Assembly: GCF_001562275.1 (NCBI RefSeq)
Contig: NZ_CP014304.1
Coordinates: 1,612,001 to 1,676,000, forward strand
DNA length: 64,000 bases
From: Hymenobacter sp. PAMC 26628
GTDB taxonomy: Bacteria > Bacteroidota > Bacteroidia > Cytophagales > Hymenobacteraceae
Reading direction: 5' to 3'
This document shows positions 42,930 to 51,718 of the stretch, piece by piece (the first letter of the stretch is position 1; each line of letters opens with the position of its first letter). Made by a program: the position numbers and the translations under genes. The notes below the pieces were generated by a model. It worked only from the letters and a program-made list of their open reading frames with translations, did no database searches and was not told the origin of the DNA.

Positions 42930-43703
42930 TTACGAAGCCGGCGTAACGCCTTGTTGGTTCACCATTTGCGAGAAGCTTTTGGCCGCGTTGGTGAATTCTG
43001 AGGGGATGAGCACCACGGTGGTCGTGTTGTTGTCAATGCCAATTTCCGACAGCATTTGCATGCGGCGCAGCTCCAGGGCAATGGGGCTTTTTTCCATTTC
43101 CAGGGCCCCCTGCGTGAGTTTTAGCGAGGCTTCCAACTCGGCTTCGGCCTTGATGATGCGGGCGCGCTTCTCGCGGATGGCCTCGGCCTCGCGCGCCATC
43201 GCCCGCTGCATGGACTCCGGAATTTCCACGTCTTTGATTTCGACCAGCTCAATCTTCACGCCCCAGGCCTCGGTGGCGGCGTCCACGATTTGCAGCAGCG
43301 CCCCGTTGATGTGGGCGCGTTCGCGCAGCACCTCGTCGAGCTGGTTCTGGCCGATGATGTTGCGCAGCGCCGTGACGGCCAACTGGTACACCGCCTTGTT
43401 GTAGTCGGCCACCTTAATTACGGCGTCGGCCGGGTTGAGGACCTTGAACCACAGCACGGCGTTTACCTTGATGGTCACGCTGTCCTTGGTGATGGTTTCC
43501 TGCTGCTCCAGCTCCACCGTTTTGGTGCGCATGTCAATGGTTTGCTGGCGCTCCATAAACGGGATGAGCCAGTACAGCCCGGGGCCCCGGGTGCCCGTGT
43601 AGCGCCCCAGCCGGAACACGACGGCCCGCTGGTATTCCTGCGCAATGCGCAGGCTGAGCGCCAGGAGAATGAGAACGACGAGCAGCAGTATGAGCAGCGA
43701 CAT
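42930..43703 (-). CDS. Slipin / SPFH (stomatin-like) membrane protein
   Basis: This 257-residue protein has one N-terminal membrane segment (LLILLLVVLILLALSLR) followed by an SPFH domain with the stomatin wording YQRAVVFRLGRYTGTRGPGL and TKTVELEQQETITKDSVT. A charged helical coiled-coil region follows (RAMAREAEAIREKRARIIKA). Slipins form oligomers in membrane microdomains. No adjacent NfeD protease gene is visible, unlike many slipin operons. The ATG at 43703 is preferred to an in-frame TTG two codons upstream. Confidence 0.92.
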   Translation of the reverse strand: MSLLILLLVVLILLALSLRIAQEYQRAVVFRLGRYTGTRGPGLYWLIPFMERQQTIDMRTKTVELEQQETITKDSVTIKVNAVLWFKVLNPADAVIKVADYNKAVYQLAVTALRNIIGQNQLDEVLRERAHINGALLQIVDAATEAWGVKIELVEIKDVEIPESMQRAMAREAEAIREKRARIIKAEAELEASLKLTQGALEMEKSPIALELRRMQMLSEIGIDNNTTTVVLIPSEFTNAAKSFSQMVNQQGVTPAS

Positions 43704-43773
43704 GGCCAAAAGAGGATTGATGAGTTTAGGTGATGTATCGCTGCGGGGCCCCGGGCATTACAGCCGGCCGGCG

Positions 43774-44196
43774 TTACGGCCGCTGGCCAATAGTTTGCAG
43801 CGTTTTGGCATCGTGCACGCCCTTGAAAAACTTCGCCAAAACCGCTTCAAATACCGGGTCAGCGCCCGGCAAAGCGGCAAACAACGTCATCGACGATTTC
43901 AGCTTCAAATCGTCGGGGCTGCCGAATATCCGGCCGGCGTCGCTGCTGGCCAGCCCCAGCAAGGCTGTGCAAATCTCCACCAGCCGGGGCCCCAGCACGG
44001 GGTGTTTGGCGTATTCCTCCGCTTCGGAAAGGTTTTCAATGGCGTAGTGCTTAGAAATCTCACTGAATCCCAGGCCCTGAATTTGGGGAAAAATGTACCA
44101 TATCCAGTGGCTGCGCTTGCGGCCGTTTTGCACTTCTGCCAAGGCCTGCGGGTAAGCCATTTCTTGGGCATCGATGAATCGGTTTAAGCTAGACAT
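43774..44196 (-). CDS. DUF1810 family protein
   Basis: This 140-residue soluble protein has characteristic DUF1810 wording: RFIDAQEMAYPQALAEVQNG, KRSHWIWYIFPQIQGLG, VLGPRLVEIC, FGSPDDLKLKSSMTLF and FFKGVHDAKTLQTIG. The family is small and uncharacterised, often carried in accessory DNA. It lies next to the AT-rich DUF6650-like gene on the same strand and its upstream DNA is AT-rich. The gene itself has near-normal base composition. Confidence 0.9.
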   Translation of the reverse strand: MSSLNRFIDAQEMAYPQALAEVQNGRKRSHWIWYIFPQIQGLGFSEISKHYAIENLSEAEEYAKHPVLGPRLVEICTALLGLASSDAGRIFGSPDDLKLKSSMTLFAALPGADPVFEAVLAKFFKGVHDAKTLQTIGQRP

Positions 44197-44289
44197 GATT
44201 GTAAGATGCTGGCATTGCTTCTACTGTTGTATTAACAGGTTAACCTTTAGGCTAGACTGACTTATGTAAGGGGCAACTTTGGTTAACAA

Positions 44290-44820
44290 TCACGAGTTAC
44301 GGTGCGTCAAATTTGCGCTAGTAGCAGGTTCATTTCCAATCGGTATAATCTTCCCTAAATCCCCTGCAACGTCTAATCCATATGCAGTAGCAATTTTGGA
44401 AATGCCAATGCCAAATACTCCTCGAAGCTCTCCCAATGCTGTCAAGAATACCCACCCACTGAATGAGGAAAAATCTTGAGAATTTGCTATGTCATGTCGC
44501 ACACTATGAATGTTGTCTAAAAATTTCCTGCACGATGACCTTAGAAATTGTAAGTCATCATACAATTCACTCCTCTGAGCAATTTTGCCAATTTCCTCGG
44601 TTAAGTACTTTCTGATTTCTTGAATTGAGTCAATGCAGTGTCTTGGTACTTCCAATTCATGGGGAGAATATAAAACTCTCCTGTCCTCAAGAAAAGCAAT
44701 TATCCTTCTAGCAACCTTAATTTCTGATTCGTCGGGTTGCCAAGAAACTCCGAAAAAAGGGAGGCTAAAACCAGTTAATCGGCTTTTTATTTCCTGATAA
44801 GTCAGCTTTAGATTTGTCAT
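44290..44820 (-). CDS. AT-rich gene encoding a DUF6650-like protein
   Basis: This 176-residue soluble protein begins MTNLKLTYQEIKSRLTGFSL and continues with GVSWQPDESEIKVARRIIAF, LEDRRVLYSPHELEVPRHC and IQEIRKYLTEEIG. I recall this wording from DUF6650, but that assignment is from memory. The gene is visibly AT-rich (about 40 percent GC by eye) in a chromosome near 67 percent, with AT-rich flanks on both sides. It is a strong candidate for recent horizontal transfer. Function is unknown. The ATG at 44820 marks where the AT-rich composition begins; in-frame upstream sequence belongs to the next gene in another frame. Confidence 0.8.
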   Translation of the reverse strand: MTNLKLTYQEIKSRLTGFSLPFFGVSWQPDESEIKVARRIIAFLEDRRVLYSPHELEVPRHCIDSIQEIRKYLTEEIGKIAQRSELYDDLQFLRSSCRKFLDNIHSVRHDIANSQDFSSFSGWVFLTALGELRGVFGIGISKIATAYGLDVAGDLGKIIPIGNEPATSANLTHRNS

Positions 44821-44858
44821 TCCGGGATTTATTAAAAAAATAAATAAGTATACAATTA

Positions 44859-46223
44859 TTACCGCCCTACCACGGGCAGCACGGCGGGGCTCTCGTGCCC
44901 AGCGGCGTCGACGCTGGCGATGCCGAAGGTGAAGTTGTCTTTGCTGATGGGCAGGTCGGCCTTGGTATCGGTCACGAGGTAGCGCTGCTGCCACTGCGGC
45001 GCGTCGCTGGCGCGCACGAGCACAGCGTAGGCGGCCGGCTTGGGGCCCCCGGTGGGCGCCTGCCAGCGCAACGCGGTGCGGTTGGTGAGGTCGGCGGTGA
45101 GGACTTCGACTTTGGCGGGGGCCCCGGGGGCCAGGGCCAGGCTGGCCATGGTGGCAAGGTTGATGCCGGCATTGCGGCGCAGGTAGGCGAAGTCCATGCC
45201 CGCGATGACGTCGCCGTAGGCGCGGCCTTTTTCGGTGCGCAGGTCCTGGTGCTGGTGGCTGTAGTCCTCGTTCATTTCCGTAAAGCGCACGGCGGCAAAG
45301 CCTTGCTGGTTGAACGGCGTGTGGTCGCCGCCGCGCAGGAAGCGGTCGGGCCGGTTGATGAGCACCAGCTCCTGGCCCTTGGCGTAGAGCTGGGCGGCGC
45401 GCTGGGCGGCGCGGGCGAGTTGGCGGCTGGGCGCGTCATTTTCGGAGCTGAGCTGGCGGCGCTGCTTGGCCTGCTCGGGCGTTTCGGTGGCCGGCACGCC
45501 TTCGCTGAACACGCGCAGCTTGGTGGCGTCGCTCAGGTCGGGGTCGTGGCCGTGCGAGTTGCCCACGATGTCGTTGTTGAGCATGGCCACCAGGTTCCAG
45601 CCTTCTTTTTTTGCCCGCTCGGCCAGGTGGCTGGAGCCGTAGAGGCCTTGCTCTTCGCCCTGCACGACCACAAATTTCAGGGTGCACGGGAATTTCTGGC
45701 CGGCCAGCACGCGGGCCAGCTCCATCACCAGCACCGTGCCCGAGCCGTCGTCGTTGGCCCCCGGCGCGTCGGCGGTGGCGTTCATCACGTCGCTCACCCG
45801 CGAGTCGATGTGGCCGCTCACGAGGATGACGCGCGTATCGGTGGGGTCGGTGCCGGGCAGCGTGGCCAGCACGTTGGCCATCAGCACCGGCTTGTTGATG
45901 CGGCGGCCGTCGGGTTTGACGGTGAAGGTGTCCATTTCTACTTTCAGGCGGCCGCCGCTGGCTTGGCTATACTTTTCAAACTCGCCCTGCACCCACTTGC
46001 GGGCCGCCCCGATGCCGCGCGTCGGGCTCTGGGTGTCGCTGAGGGTGTGGCGGGTGCCGAAGCTGACGAGCTTCTCGATGTCGGTTTGCAGGTTCTTGGC
46101 CGAAATCTCGTTCACCAGCTTTGCAATGGCCGGGTCGGCCTTGGGCAACAGTGAGGAAGGAGCGGGGGCCATTTGGGCCGCGGCGGCCAGCGGCAGCAAA
46201 GCCAGGAGGAGAGTTGCTTTCAT
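44859..46223 (-). CDS. M28 family zinc peptidase, secreted, with C-terminal FN3-like domain
   Basis: This 454-residue protein has a signal peptide (LLLALLPLAAAAQ). The M28 aminopeptidase-type core shows its metal-site segments: VSGHIDS, PGANDDGSGT, VVQGEEQGLYGSSH, MLNNDIVGNSHG and GGDHTPFNQQG. The C-terminal ~85 residues (VEVLTADLTNRTALRWQAP onward) look like a fibronectin type III module. It should cleave N-terminal residues from peptides outside the cytoplasm. The start at 46223 is chosen for the signal peptide. Confidence 0.92.
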   Translation of the reverse strand: MKATLLLALLPLAAAAQMAPAPSSLLPKADPAIAKLVNEISAKNLQTDIEKLVSFGTRHTLSDTQSPTRGIGAARKWVQGEFEKYSQASGGRLKVEMDTFTVKPDGRRINKPVLMANVLATLPGTDPTDTRVILVSGHIDSRVSDVMNATADAPGANDDGSGTVLVMELARVLAGQKFPCTLKFVVVQGEEQGLYGSSHLAERAKKEGWNLVAMLNNDIVGNSHGHDPDLSDATKLRVFSEGVPATETPEQAKQRRQLSSENDAPSRQLARAAQRAAQLYAKGQELVLINRPDRFLRGGDHTPFNQQGFAAVRFTEMNEDYSHQHQDLRTEKGRAYGDVIAGMDFAYLRRNAGINLATMASLALAPGAPAKVEVLTADLTNRTALRWQAPTGGPKPAAYAVLVRASDAPQWQQRYLVTDTKADLPISKDNFTFGIASVDAAGHESPAVLPVVGR

Positions 46224-46257
46224 ACGGCGGTAAACATACGGAGTAGGGGTTAAACAC

Positions 46258-46292
46258 AAAAAAAGCCCGGGGTTTGGGGCCCCGAGCTTTCT
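46258..46292 (-). terminator. Intrinsic terminator after the PorP/SprF gene
   Basis: Read on the minus strand, AAAGCTCGGGG pairs with CCCCGGGCTTT (one mismatch) and is followed by a T-run (TTTTTTT in total with the stem end). It lies 30 bp after the stop at 46322 and before the M28 gene. Confidence 0.75.
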
Positions 46293-46321
46293 CAATAATC
46301 AGCGCCAGCAGTGAGCCAGCC

Positions 46322-47296
46322 TTACCAGAACTTGTTGGTGCACACCACCTGGGCTTTTTTCTTGAGGCGCAGGCCCACCAGTATTTCGTGGCTGCCGCCG
46401 TGGTAGCCAGTGAGGCCGGAGATGCCGGCGTCGTAGGAGTAGCCCACCGTGAGCTGCTCGTAGCTGAGGCCCACCATGCCGACCACCGAGTCGAAGGCGC
46501 GCCACGACGCGCCGAACCACAGCAAATCCCGGTACTTAATCTTGGCGTTGAGGTCGACCGAGAGCGGGGCGGGGTTGACGGCCTTGACCAGCACCGACGG
46601 CACCAGTGACCAGTCGTCGTCGATGGGCAGCCGCACCCCGGCCGTGGCGAAGTAGTGGCGGCGCAGCGAGTTGCCGGGCGCGCCCGCGTCCACCGAGTTG
46701 GGGCCGTAGGAGAAGTTGAGCCGGTTGCCCAGAATCTGCGCGCTGGAGGCCCCGAAGTAGAAATCGGGGCTGTACAACCACACGCCCACCGAGCCGTCGA
46801 GCACGCGCGAGGCGGCGCTGGCGGCGCGGGTGGTGGGGTCGAAGAAGTGCAGCTGCTCGCCATCGACGGAAAACTGCTGCATGCCCGCTGACACGCCTAG
46901 CGCCAGCCGGATTTTGGGCGTCAGCACCAGGTTGTAGGCGTAGGAGACGTAGGCGCCCGTCCGGCTTGTGGGGCCTGTCACGTCGTTGTAAAGCAGGCCG
47001 CCGATGGCGTGGAACGGCCGCACGCGGTCACGGATGGTGCGCTTGCTGGTGCTGCGCCACTTGCCCAGCGAGGAGCTGGCGCTGGCGTAGTAGGTTTTTG
47101 GGGCCCCTTCCAGGCCCGTCCACTGGGTGCGGTAGCTCGCCTTGACGTCGATGTAGTCCTCCACGCCCGTCGCGCCCGGGTTCAGGAGGTAGTTGTTGTT
47201 CATGTACTGGCTGTACTGCGCCTGCTGCTGGGCCCGGGCCGGCGCGGCGGCCAGCAGCAGCAACGGCAGCAGCAGTAGGTATAAAGCTCTTTTCAT
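46322..47296 (-). CDS. PorP/SprF family outer-membrane protein (type IX secretion associated)
   Basis: This 324-residue protein has a signal peptide ending APARAQ and then the PorP/SprF opening QYSQYMNNNYLLNPGATG. Barrel-like strands follow: YRTQWTGLEGAPKTYYASAS, HAIGGLLYNDVTGPTSRTG and YNLVLTPKIRLALGVSAG. In gliding Bacteroidota these proteins anchor or assist specific T9SS type B cargo. The gene lies just downstream of a giant protein with a CHU_C sorting domain, the classic partner arrangement. The start at 47296 is set by the signal peptide. Confidence 0.93.
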   Translation of the reverse strand: MKRALYLLLLPLLLLAAAPARAQQQAQYSQYMNNNYLLNPGATGVEDYIDVKASYRTQWTGLEGAPKTYYASASSSLGKWRSTSKRTIRDRVRPFHAIGGLLYNDVTGPTSRTGAYVSYAYNLVLTPKIRLALGVSAGMQQFSVDGEQLHFFDPTTRAASAASRVLDGSVGVWLYSPDFYFGASSAQILGNRLNFSYGPNSVDAGAPGNSLRRHYFATAGVRLPIDDDWSLVPSVLVKAVNPAPLSVDLNAKIKYRDLLWFGASWRAFDSVVGMVGLSYEQLTVGYSYDAGISGLTGYHGGSHEILVGLRLKKKAQVVCTNKFW

Positions 47297-47367
47297 AACA
47301 GTAAGTGCCTCAGGATTAATGCTAAGAAGAAGGGGCCCGGCCGCAGCATGCGCCGCCGGACGCTTTG

Positions 47368-50300
47368 TTAATACAGAACCGTAATCGACCCGGCGTAGGA
47401 CCGGCCCAGGGGCCCCTTCGTCACGACGACGTAGTAATAGGTGCCAACCGGCGCGGGCTGGCCGTTGATGTCGCCGCGCCACTCGTTGGCCCGGCTGTAG
47501 TTATCGGTGGAGAAAATCTTATTGCCCCAGCGGTTGAACACGTTCACGGTGTTGTCGGGAAACTGCTCGATGAACTCAATCTGCCAGGTGTCGTCGCGGC
47601 CGTCGCCGTTGGGCGTGAAGGCGTTGGGAATGCGGATGGGCGGGCGCACGGTCACGGTCACCTGGTCAGAGCTGGCGCAGCCACCGGCCCCGGCCGAGAG
47701 GGTGTAGGTGGTGGTGGCCGTGGGCGCGGCCACGGGGTGCAGCGGGTCGTTGGCCGGAATGGTCAGCCCCGCGGCCGGCGTCCACGTCACGGGGTAGTTG
47801 CCGTCGGCCGTGCCTTCCAGCACCACGGAGGTACCCAGCAGAATTTCCTTGTCGGGGCCCGCATTCACTACCACCGGCGGTTGAATGTGCACGCCCACCC
47901 CGTTGGAAACCACCGCTACGGGCTGCCCGCAGGCGTTGGTCGTGCGCAGGCGCAGCGTCACAAGCTGGCCGTCGCGCAGCGCCGTGCTGGTGAAGCTGGA
48001 GCCCGTGGCCCCGGCCACGTCGTTGCCGTTCACCTGCCATTGGTAGGCGGGGGCCGGGCCGGCTTCCGTCACGCTGGCAATGCTGAACGTGAGCGGCGCG
48101 CCCAGGCACACGGGCCCGCCCGGCTGCACGGCAATGGCGAGGGTGGGCGCAGGCGTCGGTGTGCGCGTCACGGTAACCGTGGCCGCGACCAGGTTCGTCG
48201 TGACGCACAGCCCCGCCGTGGGCGTCACCTCCACCCGCACTTGGTCGCCGGACACCAGCGTGCTGCTGGTGAACGTGGGCCCGTTGGCCACGGCCACGTT
48301 GTTGACGAACCACTGGAAAGCAGGTGCGGGGCCCACGTTCGTAGCCACGGCCGTAAAGGTAAAGGCCGTGCCGGGGCACTGCGCGGGCGGCGTCGCTAGG
48401 CTCACGCTGGGCGTCACGAAGGGCTGCACCAGTATCGTCAGCACGTTGGAAACCGCCGTGGAGCAGGTGCCCGTGCCCGACGTTGCCCGGCGCCGGTAGT
48501 AGGTGGTGGCCGTAAGTGGGCCGGGCGCATAAGTCAGGCTGGTCGCGCCCGTGACGGGATTCCAATACACATTATCCGTCGAAAATTCCCACTGGTAAGC
48601 AAACGTGCCTGCGCCACCGCTGGCCTCGGTGGTGCTGGAGAGCGAAGACGGCGTAGCGCCCGTGCAGATGGTCTGGTTGGCCGAAATGCTGCCCGCATTC
48701 AGTGGCGACAACAGCGTCAGGGCAACGGAGGGCGAGTACGCTGGGCCGCAGAGCCCCGACGTCACCCGGCGGCGGTAATAAGTGGTGGCGGTGGGGGTGC
48801 CGGGCGCATAATCGGCGCTAGTGGCGCCGGCAATGGCCGTCCAGTTTGAATTATCAGCCGAAACTTCCCACTGATAAGCAAACGTGCCTGTGCCGCCGCT
48901 GGCCCCCGCCGTGCTGGTGAAGGGCGCGGGGGCAGCGCCCGGGCACAGCGCCTGGCTAGCGCCGACGGTGCCGGCCGCCAGCGCCGGGGCCACCGTGATG
49001 GCCACGACGTTGGAGAAAACCGGGGCGCAGGTGCCGGGCGAACTCGCCCGGCGGCGGAAGTAAGCGGTGGAGCCGAGCGAGCCCGGCGCATAAGCCAGCC
49101 CGGTAGCCCCGTTAATGGTGTTCCAGGTTGCGTTGTCCGGCGAGAATTCCCACTGGTAAGCGATGGGCCCCGGGCCGCCCGTAGCCGGTGCTTCGCTGGT
49201 GAGGGGAGCCGGTGCCGCGCCGGCACAGATGGCTTGGTTGGCCGCAATGGTACCGGCCGCCAGGGCGGGCAGCACGGTCAGCGTCACGGCGTTGGATACC
49301 GCGCCGCAGGGCCCCGACGCCACCCGGCGGCGGAAGTAGGTGGTAGCGGCCAGGGCCCCGGGCGCAAAGGTTTCGTTCGTAGCGCCGGCAACGGCCGTCC
49401 AGGTGATGTTGTCCGGCGAAGATTCCCACTGGTAAGCAAACGTGCCGGTGCCGCCCGTGGCCGCTGCGGTGCTCGTGAGTGGCGCGGCGGCGCTGCCGGC
49501 GCACACGGTTTGGTCGGCGGCGATGGTGCCGGCCGCCAACACCGGCAGCACGGTGATGGCGACGGATGTCGTAGGTGTGCGCGGGGCGCAGAAACCCGAC
49601 GTGACCAAGCGCCGGAAATAGGTCGTGGCGGTCAGGGCCCCCGGCGCAAAATTCGGGGCGTTGGCACCGTTGATGTCGGCCCAGGTGGTGTTGTCGGGCG
49701 ATGATTGCCACTGGTAGCTGAACTGCCCGGTGCCGGCGCCAGCACCGGCCGTGCTGGTGAGCGGCGCCGGCGTAGCCCCGCCGCACAGGGCTTGGGCGGC
49801 CCCAATGCTACCCGGCGTGGGGGCCCCAGGCACTCGAATCAGGCCTTGAGATTCACGGCAAAAGCAATTAGTCGTGATGCGCAAGGTCACCGCGTAGTCG
49901 CCGGGGGCGGGGTAAGTATGCTTCGGGTTCTCCTCCGCAGATTTGGTGCCGTCGCCAAAATCCCAGGCATATGTCTTTCCGTCGAAATCGATGGGCGGGG
50001 CCTGAAAAGTGATTTCCAGGCAAGCCGTGGACCGGTACCCAAAGCCCACCCGCAGCAGCGAGCTTTGGTTGAAGTTGACCAGGCCCAGGCCGCTGCGGCG
50101 GCCGCTTAGCCGCAGCGTTAGGCTGTCGTCGGCGTAGCGGGCCTTGGGCCCCAGCGAGTCGGGGAAGGTGATGAAGCCCAGCGCGGGCTGGTTTTCGCGG
50201 GCCACGTAAATCTTGCCATCGGGCGCGGCCTGCAGCGAGCCCAGGTTCACCGGTGTGGTTTGCTTAAGCGGAATAACCTGCTTGCCGGCCATGCCGCCGG

Positions 50301-51372
50301 GGTTGCTGATGTCGAATTGCAGCAGCTGCGGCAGCCGGGGCGGCGCGCCCAGCACGGTGGCGTAGAGCTTACTGCGGCCCGGCGAAAATTCGACGCCGTA
50401 GTAGCCACCTTCCTTGGCGTCCAGGATTTTCGGGTTGCTGACCATGCCCGTCCCGGCATCGAAACTAAACAGTTCCACGCTGCTGCTGCTGTCGCCCACG
50501 GCCTCGCTGAAGCGGGCCACGGCCAGCTGCTGGCCGTCGGGCGTCACTTTCATCTGCCCGCGGTAGCCCATTGGGGCCACGCTCGCCGCGTGCAGCGAGC
50601 CTACCACGGAGATAATCGGCGTCGGGTCGACGCCGGTCGTGCGCACGCGGTAAGCCAGAAACGAATCGCCGCGGTTGGCGGTGCCAGCTTTAGCATTGCC
50701 CCAGCCGTGAACGATAATCCAGATGTCGCAGCCGTTCTTGTGAAACACGGCCGTCATTTTCTCGGTGGTGCCCTGGGTAAGTGGCGTGTTCTTGGTGGCG
50801 GGCGTTACTGTGCCAGGGCCCCCGCCAGCGGGGATAATAATCTCCGAGTAGCTCAGGCCCTTGGGGCCGCCCTTAGCGTCCTGCGTGAAGATGAGGTAGT
50901 GCGTTTCCGCCCCCGGCATCCCTACGGGCGGACTGCCGGGCATCCGGATGGGCAGGGGACCATCGGTGACAAGCCGGTTGCCGCCCATGCCCGTGCCGTT
51001 GGTCATGACGGTATGGTTGCCGTTCCAGATGGTGTCGCCGTTGCTGTAAAAGAGAATCTTGCCGTTGCCGTCCGACATCACCCCCGCACCGGCGGGGGCC
51101 GTCATCTGGCCATCGGTCAGCACCTTGGGCGGAATGGAATCGGTGGCAGCGTTGAAGTCGAGCCCCGCTTTGTAGCCGAAATACCAGGTATTGGCAAACT
51201 TCTGGTCCTGGCTGCACTCCGGGGGAGCCGTTTGCGCCAGGGCCGTGGTGGCCGTGCCGCTCAGCAGCAGAATCAGCGCCAGCAGCCCGCCCGCCGCCCG
51301 GCGGGGCTTGGCAACAAGCGAGGTGAGAATTCGGGTAATGGATAGGGTAGAATACGGTAGCGCTGCGGGCAT
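47368..51372 (-). CDS. Giant T9SS type B substrate: propeller-like N-domain, PKD, tandem Ig-like repeats, CHU_C sorting domain
   Basis: This protein of about 1334 residues has a signal segment ending TTALAQ. An N-terminal ~400-residue domain of repeated SDGNGKILFYSNGDTIWNG-like wording, probably a beta-propeller, comes first. A PKD domain follows (YAWDFGDGTKSAEENPKHTY), then five tandem ~92-residue modules with pattern AGTI.A.Q..C.G....PLTS and FAYQWE.S.DN..W. Three more Ig-like modules lead to the C-terminal gliding-motility-associated domain (IPNAFTPNGDGRDDTWQIEF, NVFNRWGNKIFSTDNYS). It should be exported by T9SS and attached at the surface, acting as an adhesin-like structural protein. The PorP/SprF gene lies 70 bp downstream. 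Confidence 0.93.
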   Translation of the reverse strand: MPAALPYSTLSITRILTSLVAKPRRAAGGLLALILLLSGTATTALAQTAPPECSQDQKFANTWYFGYKAGLDFNAATDSIPPKVLTDGQMTAPAGAGVMSDGNGKILFYSNGDTIWNGNHTVMTNGTGMGGNRLVTDGPLPIRMPGSPPVGMPGAETHYLIFTQDAKGGPKGLSYSEIIIPAGGGPGTVTPATKNTPLTQGTTEKMTAVFHKNGCDIWIIVHGWGNAKAGTANRGDSFLAYRVRTTGVDPTPIISVVGSLHAASVAPMGYRGQMKVTPDGQQLAVARFSEAVGDSSSSVELFSFDAGTGMVSNPKILDAKEGGYYGVEFSPGRSKLYATVLGAPPRLPQLLQFDISNPGGMAGKQVIPLKQTTPVNLGSLQAAPDGKIYVARENQPALGFITFPDSLGPKARYADDSLTLRLSGRRSGLGLVNFNQSSLLRVGFGYRSTACLEITFQAPPIDFDGKTYAWDFGDGTKSAEENPKHTYPAPGDYAVTLRITTNCFCRESQGLIRVPGAPTPGSIGAAQALCGGATPAPLTSTAGAGAGTGQFSYQWQSSPDNTTWADINGANAPNFAPGALTATTYFRRLVTSGFCAPRTPTTSVAITVLPVLAAGTIAADQTVCAGSAAAPLTSTAAATGGTGTFAYQWESSPDNITWTAVAGATNETFAPGALAATTYFRRRVASGPCGAVSNAVTLTVLPALAAGTIAANQAICAGAAPAPLTSEAPATGGPGPIAYQWEFSPDNATWNTINGATGLAYAPGSLGSTAYFRRRASSPGTCAPVFSNVVAITVAPALAAGTVGASQALCPGAAPAPFTSTAGASGGTGTFAYQWEVSADNSNWTAIAGATSADYAPGTPTATTYYRRRVTSGLCGPAYSPSVALTLLSPLNAGSISANQTICTGATPSSLSSTTEASGGAGTFAYQWEFSTDNVYWNPVTGATSLTYAPGPLTATTYYRRRATSGTGTCSTAVSNVLTILVQPFVTPSVSLATPPAQCPGTAFTFTAVATNVGPAPAFQWFVNNVAVANGPTFTSSTLVSGDQVRVEVTPTAGLCVTTNLVAATVTVTRTPTPAPTLAIAVQPGGPVCLGAPLTFSIASVTEAGPAPAYQWQVNGNDVAGATGSSFTSTALRDGQLVTLRLRTTNACGQPVAVVSNGVGVHIQPPVVVNAGPDKEILLGTSVVLEGTADGNYPVTWTPAAGLTIPANDPLHPVAAPTATTTYTLSAGAGGCASSDQVTVTVRPPIRIPNAFTPNGDGRDDTWQIEFIEQFPDNTVNVFNRWGNKIFSTDNYSRANEWRGDINGQPAPVGTYYYVVVTKGPLGRSYAGSITVLY
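48415..49815 (-). repeat. Five tandem ~92-residue coding repeats in the T9SS substrate
   Basis: Five modules of about 92 codons follow one another. All share a Cys near position 11, a YQWExSxDNxxW core, an ATTYFRR(R/L) strand and a second Cys. The pair of Cys in each module could form one disulfide, as in Ig-like folds. Module-to-module similarity is moderate, so the duplication is not recent. Confidence 0.85.
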
Positions 51373-51705
51373 AAAGGAGCAGGTAAGTGGGCAGACAGGT
51401 AAGCTGGTGCCCCGGAAGAGAAACACCACTCGTCGCCCTTAAGGAACGGAGCCTGATGACCAGTTATTGCTATAAAAAGCGCTGCTAGTCGGTTTCAAGT
51501 AAAGCTACGCATTGCCAGCCAGGTTTGTGCAAGGCAATGCCCGAATAGTGCCGAAGGGGCCCAGCCGCCGCTCCTTCGGCCCCGACTACTGGCCCCGGCC
51601 GCGTGGGCGGCTCCCAGTGCTTCTGGTTCGTAGCGCGGGGCAAAGCTCCCGTTTCAGGTGCCAGGCTCTCCCGGGCGTGGCCTGGGCTGCGCGGGCGCCG
51701 CCGCG

Positions 51706-51713
51706 TAGTTTTG
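51706..51713 (+). promoter_or_regulatory. Bacteroidota -7-like promoter element TAGTTTTG placed 5 bp before the DUF92 ATG
   Basis: This exact TAnnTTTG match ends at 51713 and the ATG begins at 51719. The expected transcription start coincides with the start codon, suggesting a leaderless mRNA, or use of the second in-frame ATG at 51728. Confidence 0.45.
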
Positions 51714-51718
51714 CCTGC

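Noticed and set aside
48415-49815. Regular repeats as a CRISPR array
   Set aside because: The period is about 276 bp and in frame, encoding diverged Ig-like modules; there are no short identical repeats with unique spacers.
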